Below are positions 1-13,000 of a stretch of DNA of 64,000 nt, piece after piece. The notes under the pieces were generated by a model. The model saw only the letters and a list, made by a program, of their open reading frames with translations. It did not search any database and was not told where the DNA came from. Within the stretch, counting starts at the first letter, position 1. Each line of letters starts with the position of its first letter. The stretch is from Mycolicibacterium helvum (GTDB lineage Bacteria > Actinomycetota > Actinomycetes > Mycobacteriales > Mycobacteriaceae), in contig NZ_AP022596.1 in NCBI RefSeq assembly GCF_010731895.1, forward strand, positions 806,001 through 870,000, given 5' to 3'. Position numbers and translations under genes: made by a program.

Positions 1-564
1 CGGCGAGAGATCACGGGCGATATCCACGACGTCATTGTCGTAGAAGTACAGCCCTGGCACCGCGTAGTTACTCTTGGGTTGTTTCGGCTTCTCCTCCAGC
101 GACACCACCATTCCGCCGGGGTCGAATTCCACGACGCCGTACGCGGACGGCTCCGCCACCCAGTACGCGAAGATCGCGCCACCGTCGATATCGGTGAAGC
201 TCTTGAGCTGGTTGCCCATTCCCGGTCCATAAATCAGGTTGTCGCCCAACACCAGTGCGACCTTCTCGCCCCCGATGAAATCGGCGCCGATGGTGAACGC
301 TTGAGCCAGCCCATCCGGCGACGGCTGTTGGGCGAAGGTGATCGACACGCCGAACCGAGATCCATCACCCAGCAGCCGCTCGAAGCTCTCCGCGTCGTGG
401 GGTGTGGTGATCACCAAGATGTCCTGGATGCCCGCCAGCATCAGCGTCGACAGCGGGTAGTACACCATCGGCTTGTCATACACCGGGATCAGCTGCTTTG
501 AGACACCCAGCGTGATCGGGTGCAGGCGGGTCCCCGAGCCGCCAGCGAGGATGATTCCCTTCAT
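1..564 (-). CDS. rmlA: Glucose-1-phosphate thymidylyltransferase RmlA (3' end outside window)
   Basis: This enzyme makes dTDP-glucose from glucose-1-phosphate and dTTP, the first step to dTDP-rhamnose for the mycobacterial wall linker and for glycolipids. The first 188 codons are present. They open with the nucleotide-binding GGSGTRLHP motif near residue 8, followed by the [15 protein letters not shown] segment and a GDNLIYG motif, all typical of RmlA. The ATG overlaps the pfaC stop as ATGA, so translation is probably coupled to the lipid synthase. The family is usually about 288 residues, so roughly 100 residues lie off the left edge. Identification is firm. Whether this is the only rmlA in the genome cannot be told here. 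Confidence 0.95.
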   Translation of the reverse strand, partial: MKGIILAGGSGTRLHPITLGVSKQLIPVYDKPMVYYPLSTLMLAGIQDILVITTPHDAESFERLLGDGSRFGVSITFAQQPSPDGLAQAFTIGADFIGGEKVALVLGDNLIYGPGMGNQLKSFTDIDGGAIFAYWVAEPSAYGVVEFDPGGMVVSLEEKPKQPKSNYAVPGLYFYDNDVVDIARDLSP

Positions 565-3500
565 GATGCCGCGGTGATGACGCGGACGCCCATCCCGCGT
601 GTCTCGTAGATGCACAGATCGTCCACCCAGAACCGGCCGTCGAAAACGATCAGCACGCCCCGCTCATCTCGCTCCGTGGAGAGGATCTCGATTTCGGATC
701 GGGTGCGCTTGTTGGTCGGGGTCACTTGCCCACGGAACTTCCAGCTAAATGTCTGGTCCAAAGCAACAGGCTCGAATGCGATTCCGCCGTCGGCCAATCC
801 CGACAACTTGACCGCCGCGCGAGCCGCCTGCTGCATGGCCTCCAGACCGAGCGAGCCCGGCTGCACCGGGTCCTGGAAGAAGTGGGCCTTGAAGAACCAT
901 GCTTCGGGTGTGACGTCGTACTCGGCGACCAGTCGGCCCAGACCGGCTTCTCCCCCACCCGGCCAGAAGTTGACTCGGTCGAGAACTTGAAGGCGACCCT
1001 GGTCCAGCCATGGGGCACCGGCGAGCTCCGGGGAGGTGTAGGACAGTGCGACCGGAGCCGGCTGTGACAGTGCCTCCAGCGCACCCGGTTTCGTCCGCAA
1101 GCCGACCTGGTTCTTCAGCGCCTCCGGGCTGAAGAACCCGAAGGCCGTCGTCATCGTCATGACGACTTCGTGGTCTTGGGTGCAGATGACGTCGAAGAAC
1201 ACGATCGTCGAGCCGGCTCCGTCGGCGAACCGCTCCAGCGTCGACGTCACCCGCAGCGTCCCGACTCGAGCGGGACGGCGTTGCACGACCTCACCACCGT
1301 CGAGGTTGCGGAACACCACGTCGTCAGCGCGATTGGCGGCGAACCCGTTATAGGAGGACAGCCAGCCGCACGGCTGCAGCAGGATCTCGATCAGCACCGG
1401 CATCGGGACCGCATCGACGTGCGCGTCCGCGAAATACCACTCGCCTTCCGGCACATCGTATTCCGCGACGACGGTGCCACCCTTGGTCGGCACACCCGGC
1501 GGGCTGGACACGCTGAGCACCCGCGACATGAAGTGGTAGGGCTCGTCCGGCAGCCGCGGCGCCCGGCGAGTGCCGTCGAACGGTGCGTACAACGCGCCGA
1601 ACGCATCCGACGGCATGCCACGGCCGCAGGCCAGCAGGGCGCCCTGATCACCGCGAACATCGTTGGTACCGGCCAGGATCTGCACCGGGCCGGGCGCGCC
1701 GGGGGGCATCGGCCAGTCCGGCACCAGGCGCATACCGAAGCGCCGGGCGTGGAAGACCTTGAAACCGTCACTGCGGCAGAGCAATGCGGCGAAGACAGTC
1801 GGTGTCGGGCCATCGATGATCTCTTCGATGAACACCTCGTAGTCGAGCATGTGGTCGGCGTCCGGAGTCACCTGCCCGCGGCACACGAAGCGCGCCATAT
1901 CGTCGGGCACCGGCTCGAATCGCCAACCATCGCGCTCGATGGTGAAACCGTAGGCAGCCATTGCGAAGGACAGCGCCTGGGTGGCCGCGTCCGCCATCAA
2001 CGTCCCTGGCATGCAGGGGTCGTTCTTGAAATGCCCGTCGTAGAACCACATGTCCTTGGGCACCGCGGCGGTCGCGCGCAAATAGCCGCGGCCCCAGGGG
2101 CCACCATTGGGATCGAACTCGGCGATCTCGTCGATCAACCGCAGCTTCCCGGTCGGAAGGGACGGTGTCCGCGTGTGGGCGGCCGCCCGCTCGAACCCAG
2201 CGCCGAAGCACCGATACGCGTGCCCCTGGGTGAAGGCGTCGAGATCGTCGCGGCTGAATGAACGCTTTTCGGTGACGACGGGGGGTTCGTCACGCACTGC
2301 GCCGTCCCGCGGTGCATCGTCGGCGGCATCCCACAACACCCCGTCGGACTCGGCAAGCTCGGCATCGGAGAAGAACCCGGCCTGTCCGTTACGCACCGAG
2401 ATCATCAGCCGATCACCGATGTAGCAGTCGTAGTGGAAGAAGAACAGACGCGTATCACCGGTTTTCGCGTGGCCGTCGATGTGGATCTCGTAGTGCAGCG
2501 TGTCGCCACCTTTGGGCAGCTCGCCCATGAATGTCAGATCGCAACCGAGCAGGCGGTAGACCCGCTCACTGCGGTTGCTGAAATCCGCACCCAACCACGA
2601 GGCGAGCAGCAGGTCCGCCTGGCCGCTCTCGATCACCACACCCGGCGACATCCGACCGTTGTGGATGTACCAGGCGTTCGGATCGACATCGGTCTCGGTG
2701 ACGATGAGGCCGGTACCCATCGTGCCGGGTTCGCCCTCGATGCTCATCACCCGATCCGCCAGGAGCAGCGGTGGCTCCGGCATCCGGACCAGGCGCTCGT
2801 ACTGGTCGTACTCGGCGAACTTCGGTCCCATGACCTCCGAAACATTGCCTCCTGCAAGGATTTCCAGCTGGTCGCGGGACCACAGCGGTTCCTTGACCGG
2901 CGCCGGGCGCTTGGTCGGCGCCGGAGTGGGAGCGCTCCGCGCGGGTGCGGGCTTGACCGTCACCGGCGGTGGCGGCGGTGGCGGCGGTGCACTCGGTGCC
3001 GCGGCCGCCGGCGTGGGCGCACTCGCCACGGGTGCGGGTGCGGGTGCGTAAATCACTGGAGCACTGGCCGCGGCCGCAGACACTGATCCCCGCCGCCCAG
3101 ACACCAGCGCAAGAAGATCGCCGCGCGACTTCAGGAATGACGCGTGGGCCTCTGCTTGCCGATCGAGGAACGCCGAATGCGCATCACTCACCGAGGCAAC
3201 CAGATTCAGCGCCGCGGCCGTCTGATCGCTGAACGCCGCGGCGGCAGGGACGACCGGTCGGGCGATCGCGGTCCTGGTGTCGGGCACAGACTGCACGACG
3301 ACCTCCTGGGCGACCACCAGTGGCCCGGGGTGGACCGGCGCGGGCGGCATGACTTGAACATTTCCGTGGTCCACTTCTGGCATGGGCGCGCTTCCATTCT
3401 TGGACGCCTCAGGCGTCGGTGCATTCCGGGACGTTTGGGGAGTCGGCACGATATCCGGCCAATGGGCGGCCAACGTCAGCGTGCGGGTGTTCTCCGACGA

Positions 3501-6500
3501 CGCCACCTGGCCCTGGTCACGCAATTGCTGGATGCGCATGTCGAATGCATCGATGTCGACCGGCAGCCCGTGAGCCCACAGCTTGCCGACGGACTCGGCC
3601 AGGGCGCGCAGCCCGCGGCGTTCCTGGGGGTCCAGCGCGACTGCCAGATGGGGGCGATCCCCGAGGATTTTTGAGACCGCCGCGGTCAAGATCGCGCGGG
3701 GCCCGTGCTCGACGAAGACGCGAACGCCGTCCTCCCACGCTTGAAGCACCGTCGCGGGGAAATCGATCGGTTCGAGGGCTTGCCGGGTGATCGCCTCGGC
3801 GGCCGCCTCCCGGGTGGGCACATAGGCACGGTTGACCGCGTTGGTGTAGAACCGGATGTCCGGCACCTCGTGCGTCTCCCGGGTGTGGATGTTGCGCCAG
3901 GTGTCGGCGAACGGTGCCATTGCTTCGCAATGGATGACCATGTCCAGGCCAAGGGGTATCGCCGTCGCTCCAGGGACGGCGTCGATCACCCGTCGGCACG
4001 CCGCGGGATCCCCGCCGATGACGCAATCGTCGGGTGCCTGAACGATCGTCATGTAGGCGCGCGGCTCGACGGCCAGCGCCGCATCAACCAAGGATCTGGG
4101 CGCCGTAATACGCCAGCACTCCCACGGGGCCGGTTGGTCACCCAGCCCCCAGTCGGCCGCCGCCACCCGACATTCGCCGGTCAGCTCATCGCCATACATA
4201 CCCGACGCCTCGATCTCATCGAGCATCGGTTCCAGGTCGCTCCAGACCCCAAAGGCCATCAGCGAGTTCGTTTCGCCCGACGAAAGGCCGATGGCAGCAG
4301 TGGGTTTGAGGCCAAGGACGGTGCGGGAGAACTCGGCCTGCGACTGACAGACCAGAGCACAACCGGTCAGCTGGGTGCGCGGGTCCAGGGTGGTAATCCC
4401 GGCACCGTGCAAAGCGCGAGCAAGATCGCCAACACCGGAGAAGCGTTGGGTGAGTGCATCGCCGATCTCGGGCCACGCGAACAACAGATCACGCCCGGCA
4501 CCCGGGTACGCCGCAGCCGCACCAGTGAACGTGAACGCCAGTTCGCCGGACATCGGTGCGTCGGCGAACGCGATGCCCGGGATGACCGGTAGCTCGCCAC
4601 GTTCCAGGCGCTGTATGGCCTGCTGCCGAAGCGTGTCCACTCCTGCCTGGCTGTCCCCCACCAACGAACACCGCACCGGCCCGCTGCCACCGGATTCGCC
4701 GCGCTGCATCCGGCTCAGCACATCAGCCCTGCTGGCACCGGCGTAACGCTCCGATACCGGGACGACGCCGAGAGCCAGCGGCTTTGGTGCGCCACCGGCG
4801 GCAGACACGGTAATACCGTCGGCGCGTCCGCCCAACGCCTCGACCCACACCGCGGCCGCTGTGCCACCCGGTGCCGGCTGCGCACCGGCCCGGTCCACCC
4901 GTACCCGCGCCCGCACCGCCTCCGCGCGCGCTGCGATCTCAACGGCAGCGCTGGCCGCATGGGTGCGGCCGAACCGCCCGGAAGCGAAGTTCGGATCCTC
5001 AGCGGTCGATACAACGTCAGTATCGATGACGGCGATGATCTCGTCGCCGGCGGCTTCGGCATCGGCGCGCCGCTTGAGGACGAAGGCCACCGCCGCGTCG
5101 CCGTGGGCCACGCTGGTGTCTTCAGCCAGTGCGTCCGCCGCTCGTGAATGTGCTGGCTCACAACACATGTCGACCGCGCCGGCGACCACAGTATCGAGTT
5201 CGCGATGCCGCAACGCCCGGATGCCGATCTGCAGCGCGGTGATCGCGGACAGTTCCTCGGTGGATACGGTGAAGCCGAATCCGCGGAAGTCGCGCTGCGC
5301 GTGGATGCGGTTGGCGGGAATATTCGGCATGGTCCCGATCACACCGTCGGCAGTCAGTTTCGGGGCGGCCTCTTTGTTGGCCTCCAGCCAACGGTCATTG
5401 TCGGTGTTCAGCACCCGCAACCGTTGCCGGGCAATGGTGGCATCGCAGCCCATGCCGACGAAGACGCCGGTCCGCTCCGGATCGGTGTTCACGTTACGCA
5501 ACGCCTGCCCTGCGGCCGCCAGCATCACCGTCTGCTGGCTCAGGCTCCCGGCGAGCTCGTTGGGCGGAAAACCAAGTCCGGCAAGCTCAAGCGCAACGAC
5601 ATCGAGTGGGATGGGCTGCGCCTCTGGCCCCAGCACCCGGCGACGGAACGCGTCTGCGTCGCGTGCGTCGCCAGTGACCACACCAATTCCACAGATCACG
5701 ATCTCGTCGGTGGGCGGTTGTTGCCGAACGACTGAATCGCGTGGTCCCCGGTAATTCTCGACGATCAAATGAGCGTTGTTTCCACCGAACCCGAAGTTGC
5801 TGACCGCGGCGCGCTTGACCGGGCCGTCCCACGCCGTTGGCGTGGTGACCAATGTGAACGGCGTACCGCCGAGCTTGTCGGTCGGCTTCTCGCACAACGT
5901 CGGTGGAATGGTCGAGGCCTGCATAGCGGACAGCACATTCACCAAGCTGGCCGCGCCGGACACCGTGATGGTGTGGCCCAGATTTCCTTTCAGCGCACCC
6001 AGCTTCAGCGGAACGTCGCCGTAGGCAGCCGCGATGCTCTGCAGCTCCGTAGCGTCGCCCAGCGGTGTGCCGGTGGCGTGACAGTCCACATAGTCGATAT
6101 CGGCCGGCGTCAGCCCCGCCTGCTCGAGGGCCGACAGCATCGCACGAGTCTGACCTCCCACAGCCGGTGCCAAGAAGCCGCTCTGGCGCCCGTCGTTCGA
6201 GAGCCCGACCCCCATGATCACACCAAGGATGTCGTCACCATCGCGTTCGGCGTCGCCGAGGCGCTTCAGCGCGACCAGCGCGGCACCTTGTGCGGGAACC
6301 AGGCCGTCGGCTTCCGCGTGGAAGGGACGGGACCGACCCGACGGGCTGAGCGCTTGCAGCGATGTGAAACCCAGATGCAGGAACAGGTCGTCCGAGCCGT
6401 TGACCCCGCCCGCGAGCATCAGGTCGGCACCACCGTCGTGCAGGGCATCGCACGCGAGTTTGATGGCGTAAAGCGATGATGCGCAGGCCGCGTCGAGCGC

Positions 6501-7001
6501 ATAGACCGGTCCGGTCATCTCCATCGCACCGGCAACCAGGTGTATCGGCAGCCCCGACGAGAAGCGGTTGCGCGGATCGTCGTTTCCTTGGCCTGTCCAG
6601 ACAGCCTCGACAAACGCAGTCCCCATCGTGCTGGGATACGACAGGTTGCCGACGATCAGACCGGTCCGCGGCGCCGCGATCGGCCCGCCCAGCGCCTGCT
6701 GCGCGCACTGGGCAAGCCAGGCAACGATCGGGTCAAGCTGGTCGAAATCGGGCATTCGCGAGGCGAATTGAGTCAGGTCAAACGATGTCTCGACATAGCC
6801 CCCGGTGGCTGACGAAACCCGCAGCCCCTGTTTGTCGCTGGCCAACAGCATTCCGGGATCCACCCCACACCACCGGTCGCGCGGGGTGGGTGTCAGCAGG
6901 CAGCGTCCACCCAGCGAGGCATCGAACAGCTCCTCCGGCGTGGCTGCACCAGGCAGTACGCAACTGCGTCCGACGATCGCGACGGGGTCGAACCCGCTCA
7001 C
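561..7001 (-). CDS. pfaC: PUFA-synthase subunit PfaC-like: KS-CLF-AT-DH-DH
   Basis: Multidomain lipid synthase subunit of 2146 residues. The N-terminal ketosynthase has Cys173, His308 (CHATGT) and His343 (GNLGH). A second KS-like domain (about 434-780) has Glu583 where the active Cys should be, as in chain-length factors. An acyltransferase (about 818-1120) carries GLSSGE with nucleophile Ser907. After an Ala/Pro linker with a run of eight prolines come four FabA-like hot-dog units. The second has catalytic-type His1657 and the fourth His2040, while the first lacks the His, matching the pseudo-DH/DH tetradomain of PfaC. No acyltransferase (AGPAT) or thioesterase follows. I chose the GTG at 7001 because it overlaps the pfaA stop (GTGA) and starts at the conserved [10 protein letters not shown]. 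The open frame extends 46 codons further into pfaA. KS-CLF-AT in one protein resembles terrestrial Pfa3 rather than marine PfaB plus PfaC. Confidence 0.9.
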   Translation of the reverse strand: MSGFDPVAIVGRSCVLPGAATPEELFDASLGGRCLLTPTPRDRWCGVDPGMLLASDKQGLRVSSATGGYVETSFDLTQFASRMPDFDQLDPIVAWLAQCAQQALGGPIAAPRTGLIVGNLSYPSTMGTAFVEAVWTGQGNDDPRNRFSSGLPIHLVAGAMEMTGPVYALDAACASSLYAIKLACDALHDGGADLMLAGGVNGSDDLFLHLGFTSLQALSPSGRSRPFHAEADGLVPAQGAALVALKRLGDAERDGDDILGVIMGVGLSNDGRQSGFLAPAVGGQTRAMLSALEQAGLTPADIDYVDCHATGTPLGDATELQSIAAAYGDVPLKLGALKGNLGHTITVSGAASLVNVLSAMQASTIPPTLCEKPTDKLGGTPFTLVTTPTAWDGPVKRAAVSNFGFGGNNAHLIVENYRGPRDSVVRQQPPTDEIVICGIGVVTGDARDADAFRRRVLGPEAQPIPLDVVALELAGLGFPPNELAGSLSQQTVMLAAAGQALRNVNTDPERTGVFVGMGCDATIARQRLRVLNTDNDRWLEANKEAAPKLTADGVIGTMPNIPANRIHAQRDFRGFGFTVSTEELSAITALQIGIRALRHRELDTVVAGAVDMCCEPAHSRAADALAEDTSVAHGDAAVAFVLKRRADAEAAGDEIIAVIDTDVVSTAEDPNFASGRFGRTHAASAAVEIAARAEAVRARVRVDRAGAQPAPGGTAAAVWVEALGGRADGITVSAAGGAPKPLALGVVPVSERYAGASRADVLSRMQRGESGGSGPVRCSLVGDSQAGVDTLRQQAIQRLERGELPVIPGIAFADAPMSGELAFTFTGAAAAYPGAGRDLLFAWPEIGDALTQRFSGVGDLARALHGAGITTLDPRTQLTGCALVCQSQAEFSRTVLGLKPTAAIGLSSGETNSLMAFGVWSDLEPMLDEIEASGMYGDELTGECRVAAADWGLGDQPAPWECWRITAPRSLVDAALAVEPRAYMTIVQAPDDCVIGGDPAACRRVIDAVPGATAIPLGLDMVIHCEAMAPFADTWRNIHTRETHEVPDIRFYTNAVNRAYVPTREAAAEAITRQALEPIDFPATVLQAWEDGVRVFVEHGPRAILTAAVSKILGDRPHLAVALDPQERRGLRALAESVGKLWAHGLPVDIDAFDMRIQQLRDQGQVASSENTRTLTLAAHWPDIVPTPQTSRNAPTPEASKNGSAPMPEVDHGNVQVMPPAPVHPGPLVVAQEVVVQSVPDTRTAIARPVVPAAAAFSDQTAAALNLVASVSDAHSAFLDRQAEAHASFLKSRGDLLALVSGRRGSVSAAAASAPVIYAPAPAPVASAPTPAAAAPSAPPPPPPPPVTVKPAPARSAPTPAPTKRPAPVKEPLWSRDQLEILAGGNVSEVMGPKFAEYDQYERLVRMPEPPLLLADRVMSIEGEPGTMGTGLIVTETDVDPNAWYIHNGRMSPGVVIESGQADLLLASWLGADFSNRSERVYRLLGCDLTFMGELPKGGDTLHYEIHIDGHAKTGDTRLFFFHYDCYIGDRLMISVRNGQAGFFSDAELAESDGVLWDAADDAPRDGAVRDEPPVVTEKRSFSRDDLDAFTQGHAYRCFGAGFERAAAHTRTPSLPTGKLRLIDEIAEFDPNGGPWGRGYLRATAAVPKDMWFYDGHFKNDPCMPGTLMADAATQALSFAMAAYGFTIERDGWRFEPVPDDMARFVCRGQVTPDADHMLDYEVFIEEIIDGPTPTVFAALLCRSDGFKVFHARRFGMRLVPDWPMPPGAPGPVQILAGTNDVRGDQGALLACGRGMPSDAFGALYAPFDGTRRAPRLPDEPYHFMSRVLSVSSPPGVPTKGGTVVAEYDVPEGEWYFADAHVDAVPMPVLIEILLQPCGWLSSYNGFAANRADDVVFRNLDGGEVVQRRPARVGTLRVTSTLERFADGAGSTIVFFDVICTQDHEVVMTMTTAFGFFSPEALKNQVGLRTKPGALEALSQPAPVALSYTSPELAGAPWLDQGRLQVLDRVNFWPGGGEAGLGRLVAEYDVTPEAWFFKAHFFQDPVQPGSLGLEAMQQAARAAVKLSGLADGGIAFEPVALDQTFSWKFRGQVTPTNKRTRSEIEILSTERDERGVLIVFDGRFWVDDLCIYETRGMGVRVITAAS

Positions 7002-10000
7002 GCCGACGTGTCCGCGGCGGCGCCCGCAGCGTAGAACTCCACACCCTCGAGCGTTGCGAAGAGCGCACCGTCGGAGGTTTCGTACGCGATATCGAAGTCG
7101 ACGCGCTTGTCGTTCACCGGATGCGCAGCCAACCGGCAACGCCCGATACGGCCGTCACCGAAGGCACGGTGCAGCAGGACACGACCGATCCGCACCGGCA
7201 GCACCAGGGGACGGCCCTGCGCGCTCGCCCATATGATGCCCAGCTGCAGGCCGCCATCGATGCTGGCGGCGTCGATCGCCCAGCCGTTCTGCGGCCAGCC
7301 GAGGCCGTCGAGGCTGTTGAGAGTTGCTGTACCACCCGCAGTTCCGAAGCTGCCAAGTTGTTCGATGACGGCGAACTGCGGCCCGTGGAACAGCGGGCCG
7401 GCGTATGCCTCGTCGACACCCAGTGGCCAGTCCGACCCCGTTATCTGCGGAACCGACAGTTCTGGTTCGGCGACAGCCGCGGTGTCCACCGTGGCGCGGT
7501 AGCGGGCCCGGCCCTCACAATCACTGATCGAGACGGTGTAGGACGAGCCGGCCGGCTCGAAATCGATGGTGAGAGATTGCCGTTCGTGTTCGGCGAACGT
7601 GACTCCCGAGAGCACCTGGAAGTCACGGACCACCGGACACGCATCGGCAACGAGCCCACGTGCCGCGCGCAGCATCGCATCCAGCGCGATCACCACCGGC
7701 ACCACAACCCGGCCGCGGACCTGGTGATCGGTCAGCACCGGCAGGTCCTCGGCCGACACCTCCCATTCCAGGCGTGCCGCGCGAAGCCGCGGCTCGGCCG
7801 GTGCGGCTACGACGACCGCGCTTGCCGACGACCGGCACAACGCGTGGTCAGCGAAGAACTGTGCACCCTCGGCGATCGGGATGACACCAACGCCGCCGGC
7901 GAGGAACCGGCTCTTCAGCGTCGCGTCAACCATCCCGCCGTCCCACGGCCCCCAGCCGAATGCGCGAACCACGCACTCTCCGTTGCGGCGCACCGACTCA
8001 CGGGCCGCGATGGCCTCCAGCGCCGCGTTGGCCGAGGCGTATGCGGACTGTCCCGGATTTCCGGCCCGCGCCGCGATCGAGGAGAACAGCGAAATGAAAC
8101 GCAGCTCGTCGGTCGACGTTGCATCCAGGAGTGCTTCTGCACCAATCAGTTTGGTGGTGAACACCTTGACGAATCCGTCGTCGTCTAGGTCTTCTAGGCG
8201 CTTGTCGGCAAGGACGCCGGCACCGTGGACCACACCAACGATCGGCCCGAAGTTCTGCCGAACCTCGTCCAGCACGCCGCGCAGTGCAGCCTCATCCGTA
8301 ATGCTCGCCGCGAAGTAGCGAGCCGGAGTACCTTGCCGCTCCGCGGACGCCAGTGTGGCGCGGACCTCCCGCGTGGCCAGCAGGCTCTCGGCCTGCGCCC
8401 GAGCCTGCGGCAGGCTCAGCTGCTCGCCACGAGCCCGCGCCGATGCTGCCAGCGCGGTGGCGATCTCGGCGGCGGTGGTACCCGATGGCTCGTCAGCAGT
8501 GACCTCACGCAGCGGCGTACGGCCAAGGAGAGCGAGTCGCAGGCCGTGACGCTTGGCCAGCGCCAGCGCCGACTCTGCCGTCACACCACGCGCGCCACCG
8601 GTGACCACGACCACGCCGCCCGGCACGACGCTGATCGTCTCACCCTCTCCCACCGAAGATTCGATGTCGTCGACGGCAACCAGCCGGGTGCCATCAGCGC
8701 GCAGGGCGACCTCGATACCGCTGCCGCCCTCGAGCAGTTCGGCTGTCAGCCGGTCGGCGTCGAGGGTTTCCATATCGACAGCGCGCACCGAAGCATTTGG
8801 CCACTCCCAGCCGGCGGTTTTCACCAGGCTCGCGACTCCGACCGGTACGTCTGCGGCGACGAAACGGGCACCTGTCGACTGCACGGTGACGAAAAGCCTG
8901 GTTCGCGTACTGCTCTTGGCGACGCTGCGTGCGGCGTGGAATGCCCGCACGTGCACCGCGACACAGTCGTCGGGTGTGCGGGCCGGCGCCAGCGCCGCGA
9001 GGCTGATGACAGCACCCGCTTCGGCGGGCGCCTCGTCGACCGTCCGCGCCTGGAGTCCGCGGGCATTCATCGCACGCTCGAGCGCTTCGGCGAAGGCAGG
9101 GTCTTCACGGGTGATGAAGACGACGCCGTCGCGCAGGCCTGCCATTGCCAACCCGCTGGGCGGAGCCGCCCGAAGCTCAGTTTCCGTGCAGGACAAGCCG
9201 ACTGCCGCCGAGGTCGGCGGGGCCGACTGGACTGCGGCGGTCTGCTCCACACGACCGCCGGCAGCGAAGCCGGAGACAGTGTCCACGACGTCCTGCAACG
9301 TGCGCAGATTCGACAACTCAGACGCCGGAATCTCCGGAGCACCAGGAAACTTCGCCTGCAACGCCGCCAAAATCTCGACCTGCTTAATCGAATCAATCCC
9401 CAGCTCGGCCTCCATCTCCATGCCCAACCCGAGCATGTCAACCGGATAACCCGTCTTCTCCGAAACAATCGACAACACCACATCACCCGCCGGAACTGCC
9501 GGAGCAGTCACCATCGGCGCAACTACCGCAGCCGCCGCCGCAGGTGCTGCGAACCCCGCGACGGTGTCCACGACGTCCTGCAACGTGCGCAGATTCGACA
9601 ACTCAGACGCCGGAATCTCCGGAGCACCAGGGAACTTCGCCTGCAACGCCGCCAAAATCTCGACCTGCTTAATCGAATCAATCCCCAGCTCGGCCTCCAT
9701 CTCCATGCCCAACCCGAGCATGTCAACCGGATAACCCGTCTTCTCCGAAACAATCGACAACACCACATCACCCGCCGGAACTGCCGGAGCAGTCACCATC
9801 GGCGCAACTACCGCAGCCGCCGCCGCAGGTGCTGCGAACCCCGCGACGGTGTCCACGACGTCCTGCAACGTGCGCAGATTCGACAACTCAGACGCCGGAA
9901 TCTCCGGAGCACCAGGGAACTTCGCCTGCAACGCCGCCAAAATCTCGACCTGCTTAATCGAATCAATCCCCAGCTCGGCCTCCATCTCCATGCCCAACCC

Positions 10001-13000
10001 GAGCATGTCAACCGGATAACCCGTCTTCTCCGAAACAATCGACAACACCACATCACCCGCCGGAACTGCCGGAGCAGTCACCATCGGCGCAACTACCGCA
10101 GCCGCCGCCGCAGGTGCTGCGAACCCCGCGACGGTGTCCACGACGTCCTGCAACGTGCGCAGATTCGACAACTCAGACGCCGGAATCTCCGGAGCACCAG
10201 GGAACTTCGCCTGCAACGCCGCCAAAATCTCGACCTGCTTAATCGAATCAATCCCCAGCTCGGCCTCCATCTCCATGCCCAACCCGAGCATGTCAACCGG
10301 ATAACCCGTCTTCTCCGAAACAATCGACAACACCACATCACCCGCCGACACCGACGGAGCAGCCGCAGGCACGGCAGGCGCTGGCGCCGATGGTGCGACC
10401 GGTGCCGGGGCTACGGTTGCCGGCGCGGCGACGGCGACTGGTGCGGCAACCGGTGCGGACGCAACCGGGGCGACAGCCACCGGCGGTACGACGGCCGGCG
10501 CCGCGACGACTGGGGCCGAAACCTGCCGTGGTGCAACGCTCGGCAGCGCCCTTGGTGCTTGCGCAACGACCGCCGGATCGCCCACGATCTGGGCCATCAT
10601 CTGCGTGGACATATCCAGGAAGGCCTGGTGGCTTTGCGTCACCACATCCATATAGCGCTGGTGCTGCTCCGCGGTCTCCTTCTGGATGCTGTCGATGATG
10701 CTCCACACGTCGCCAGACAGCGGCGCCTCGATGACCTCCGCCTGTTGCTGAACCACCGAAGCCTGCTGGTGCACCACCGGCGCCTGCTGGACTACCGGCG
10801 CTTGCTGCTGGGCCGGCGCCTGGGTCTGCGGCGCCGCAACGGCGGGCGCCTCCATCCGCTGGACCGCCGGAGCCGGAGCCGGCGCAGGTGCTTGTGCCGC
10901 TGCCGGCGGCGCACTCTGCACGCGGACCCGGGTGCGCTTCGGCGTGATCGACGTCTTGCCGTCGACGGGCGGGTAAGGCTTGCCGAGGTTCGCTCCCCCG
11001 ACCTTGACGGCGTGCTTGGGCGCTGGAACGAACTTCTCCGGTTCTTCGTAATGATCGAAGAGAGCGACGAGATCAAGCGCCACACCATCGGCCGCCAATG
11101 CGGCCAGTCCACGATGCCAACCGCGGAGGCCGTCGGCCTTCGGGTCGTCGAGGGCGACCGCGATGTGTGCCGATGTGCCCAGGATCTTTCCCACAAGTCC
11201 GGTCAGGACCCGGCCGGGGCCAACTTCGATGAAGCGCGTCACCCCGTCGCGGGCCATCGCCTCGATCATTTCGCGGAACCGCACCACCTGCTGGACCTGG
11301 TCGCCGAGTTGCTCGGCGACGTTCTCGCTGTACTGCTGCGCGGTGGCGTTCGCGTAGACCGGGAAGTTGGGCTGCCCGATCTTCAACGTCTTCAGATACG
11401 CCGTCAACGGTGCGCTGCTCGATGCCACGATCTCCGAGTGGAACGCCGAGGCCACCGGCAGCCGGACCGCTGTCCAGCCCTTCGCTTTCGCCGCGGTCTG
11501 TGCCCACGCGATATCGGAGTCGTATCCAGCCAGCACCACCTGGGTGGGGGCGTTGTCGTTGGCGATGACCAGCGAACCCGCCTCACTGGTATCCAGCAGC
11601 GCCCGCACGTCTTCGGCGGTCGCCGAGACCGCCAGCATCGCACCGTCCTTGCCTTGGCCGGCTTCGTTCATCAGTGTGCCGCGGGTACGGGCCGTCTCGA
11701 CGAGACGCTCCGTCGGAAGTACACCCGCCGCGGCCAGCGCAGTAACCTCGCCGAAGCTGTGGCCCGCGGCCGCCGTGGCACTCACGCCGAGGACGTCGAG
11801 CAGCGCAAGCTGAGCCAGGCTGGTCGCGGCGATGGCCGGCTGGGCGTTGGCCATCGCGGTGAGCTCTTTCTTCTGTGCGTCTACCGCGGACGCGTCGAAT
11901 ACCGGCTCTGGGAACACAACACCGGGCAGATCGGTCAGATCGCCCTCGAGCCCATCCCATACCGCGAGCGCTTCGGGGAAGCTGATCGCGAGATCGCCAC
12001 CCATCCCGACGTACTGGCTGCCTTGGCCGGGGAACAGGAATGCCGTCTTGCCTTCGCGGGCCGGCCCGAAGCCGACCGTAATATTGGCGTCCTTGAGCTC
12101 GGCGGCCTTGCCGTCGGCCAGCGCGGTGCGCAGCCGTTCTGCAACTGCCGCAAGCGATTCGGTATCCGTCGCCACCAGACCCGCGCGCGCGGGTTGCGCG
12201 GCATCGAACTCGTCGGCGGCCTCGAAAGCGATACGGGCAAGGCTCTCGCCAGAACGCGCGGCGGCGACGATGTCCGCGGCCCGCTTCTGCAGATCGGCCT
12301 CGGATTGCGCGCTCAGCACCACGAGCTCGCTGGGCAATGCCCGCAACCGCCTGGCGCGGTGCTCGCCTTGGTACTCCTCCAGCGTCACGTGGAAGTTGCT
12401 ACCCCCAAAGCCGAAGGAGCTGACCGACGCGCGTCGAGGCTGGTCGCTCTTGCGCACCCAGGGCCGGGTCTGTGTGTTGACATAGAACGGCGATTCCTCG
12501 ATCCCCATCGCGGGGTTCGGGCGATCGACCTTCAACGTCCCGGGCAGTATTGAATGCTGGAGCGCAAGAACGGCTTTGATGAGACCTGCAGCACCTGCCG
12601 CCGCCTTGGTGTGGCCGATCTGAGACTTCACCGATCCGAGTGCGATTCGCGCCGAGCCGTCGGTGAACACCGACTTCAACCCGGCGAATTCGGCGACGTC
12701 GCCCGCTTTGGTCGCGGTGCCGTGCGCCTCGATGAGTTCGACCGTCGACGGGTCGTAACCGGCCCGTTCGTAGGCACGGCGCAGCGCCTTGGCCTGCCCT
12801 TCGGAGCGCGGGGCGTAGACGCTGGACGCGCGCCCGTCGGAGGAGGAGCCCAAGCCGCGAATCACCGCATGGATCTGGTCCCCGTCGCGCTCGGCATCGG
12901 CGAGGCGCTTGAGCGCGACCATGCCGACACCCTCACCGATGATCGTGCCGTCAGCGCCATCGGAGAACGGCCGGCAATCACCGGTCGCCGAGAATGCTGG

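Noticed and set aside
7002..7139. N-terminal extension of 46 residues for pfaC
   Set aside because: It overlaps the pfaA coding end, is Arg-rich and unlike a KS N-terminus; the GTG at 7001 forms the usual stop-start overlap.
9279..10348. Possible CRISPR or satellite repeat
   Set aside because: The period is 285 bp, exactly 95 codons in frame with pfaA, and each unit is an ACP with an intact serine motif.
8225..12553. Open frame of 1442 codons on the plus strand with repeated Arg/His-rich blocks
   Set aside because: It is the antisense shadow of pfaA; the repeats are the ACP tandem repeats read backwards, and composition is Arg/His/Gln-rich without any domain.
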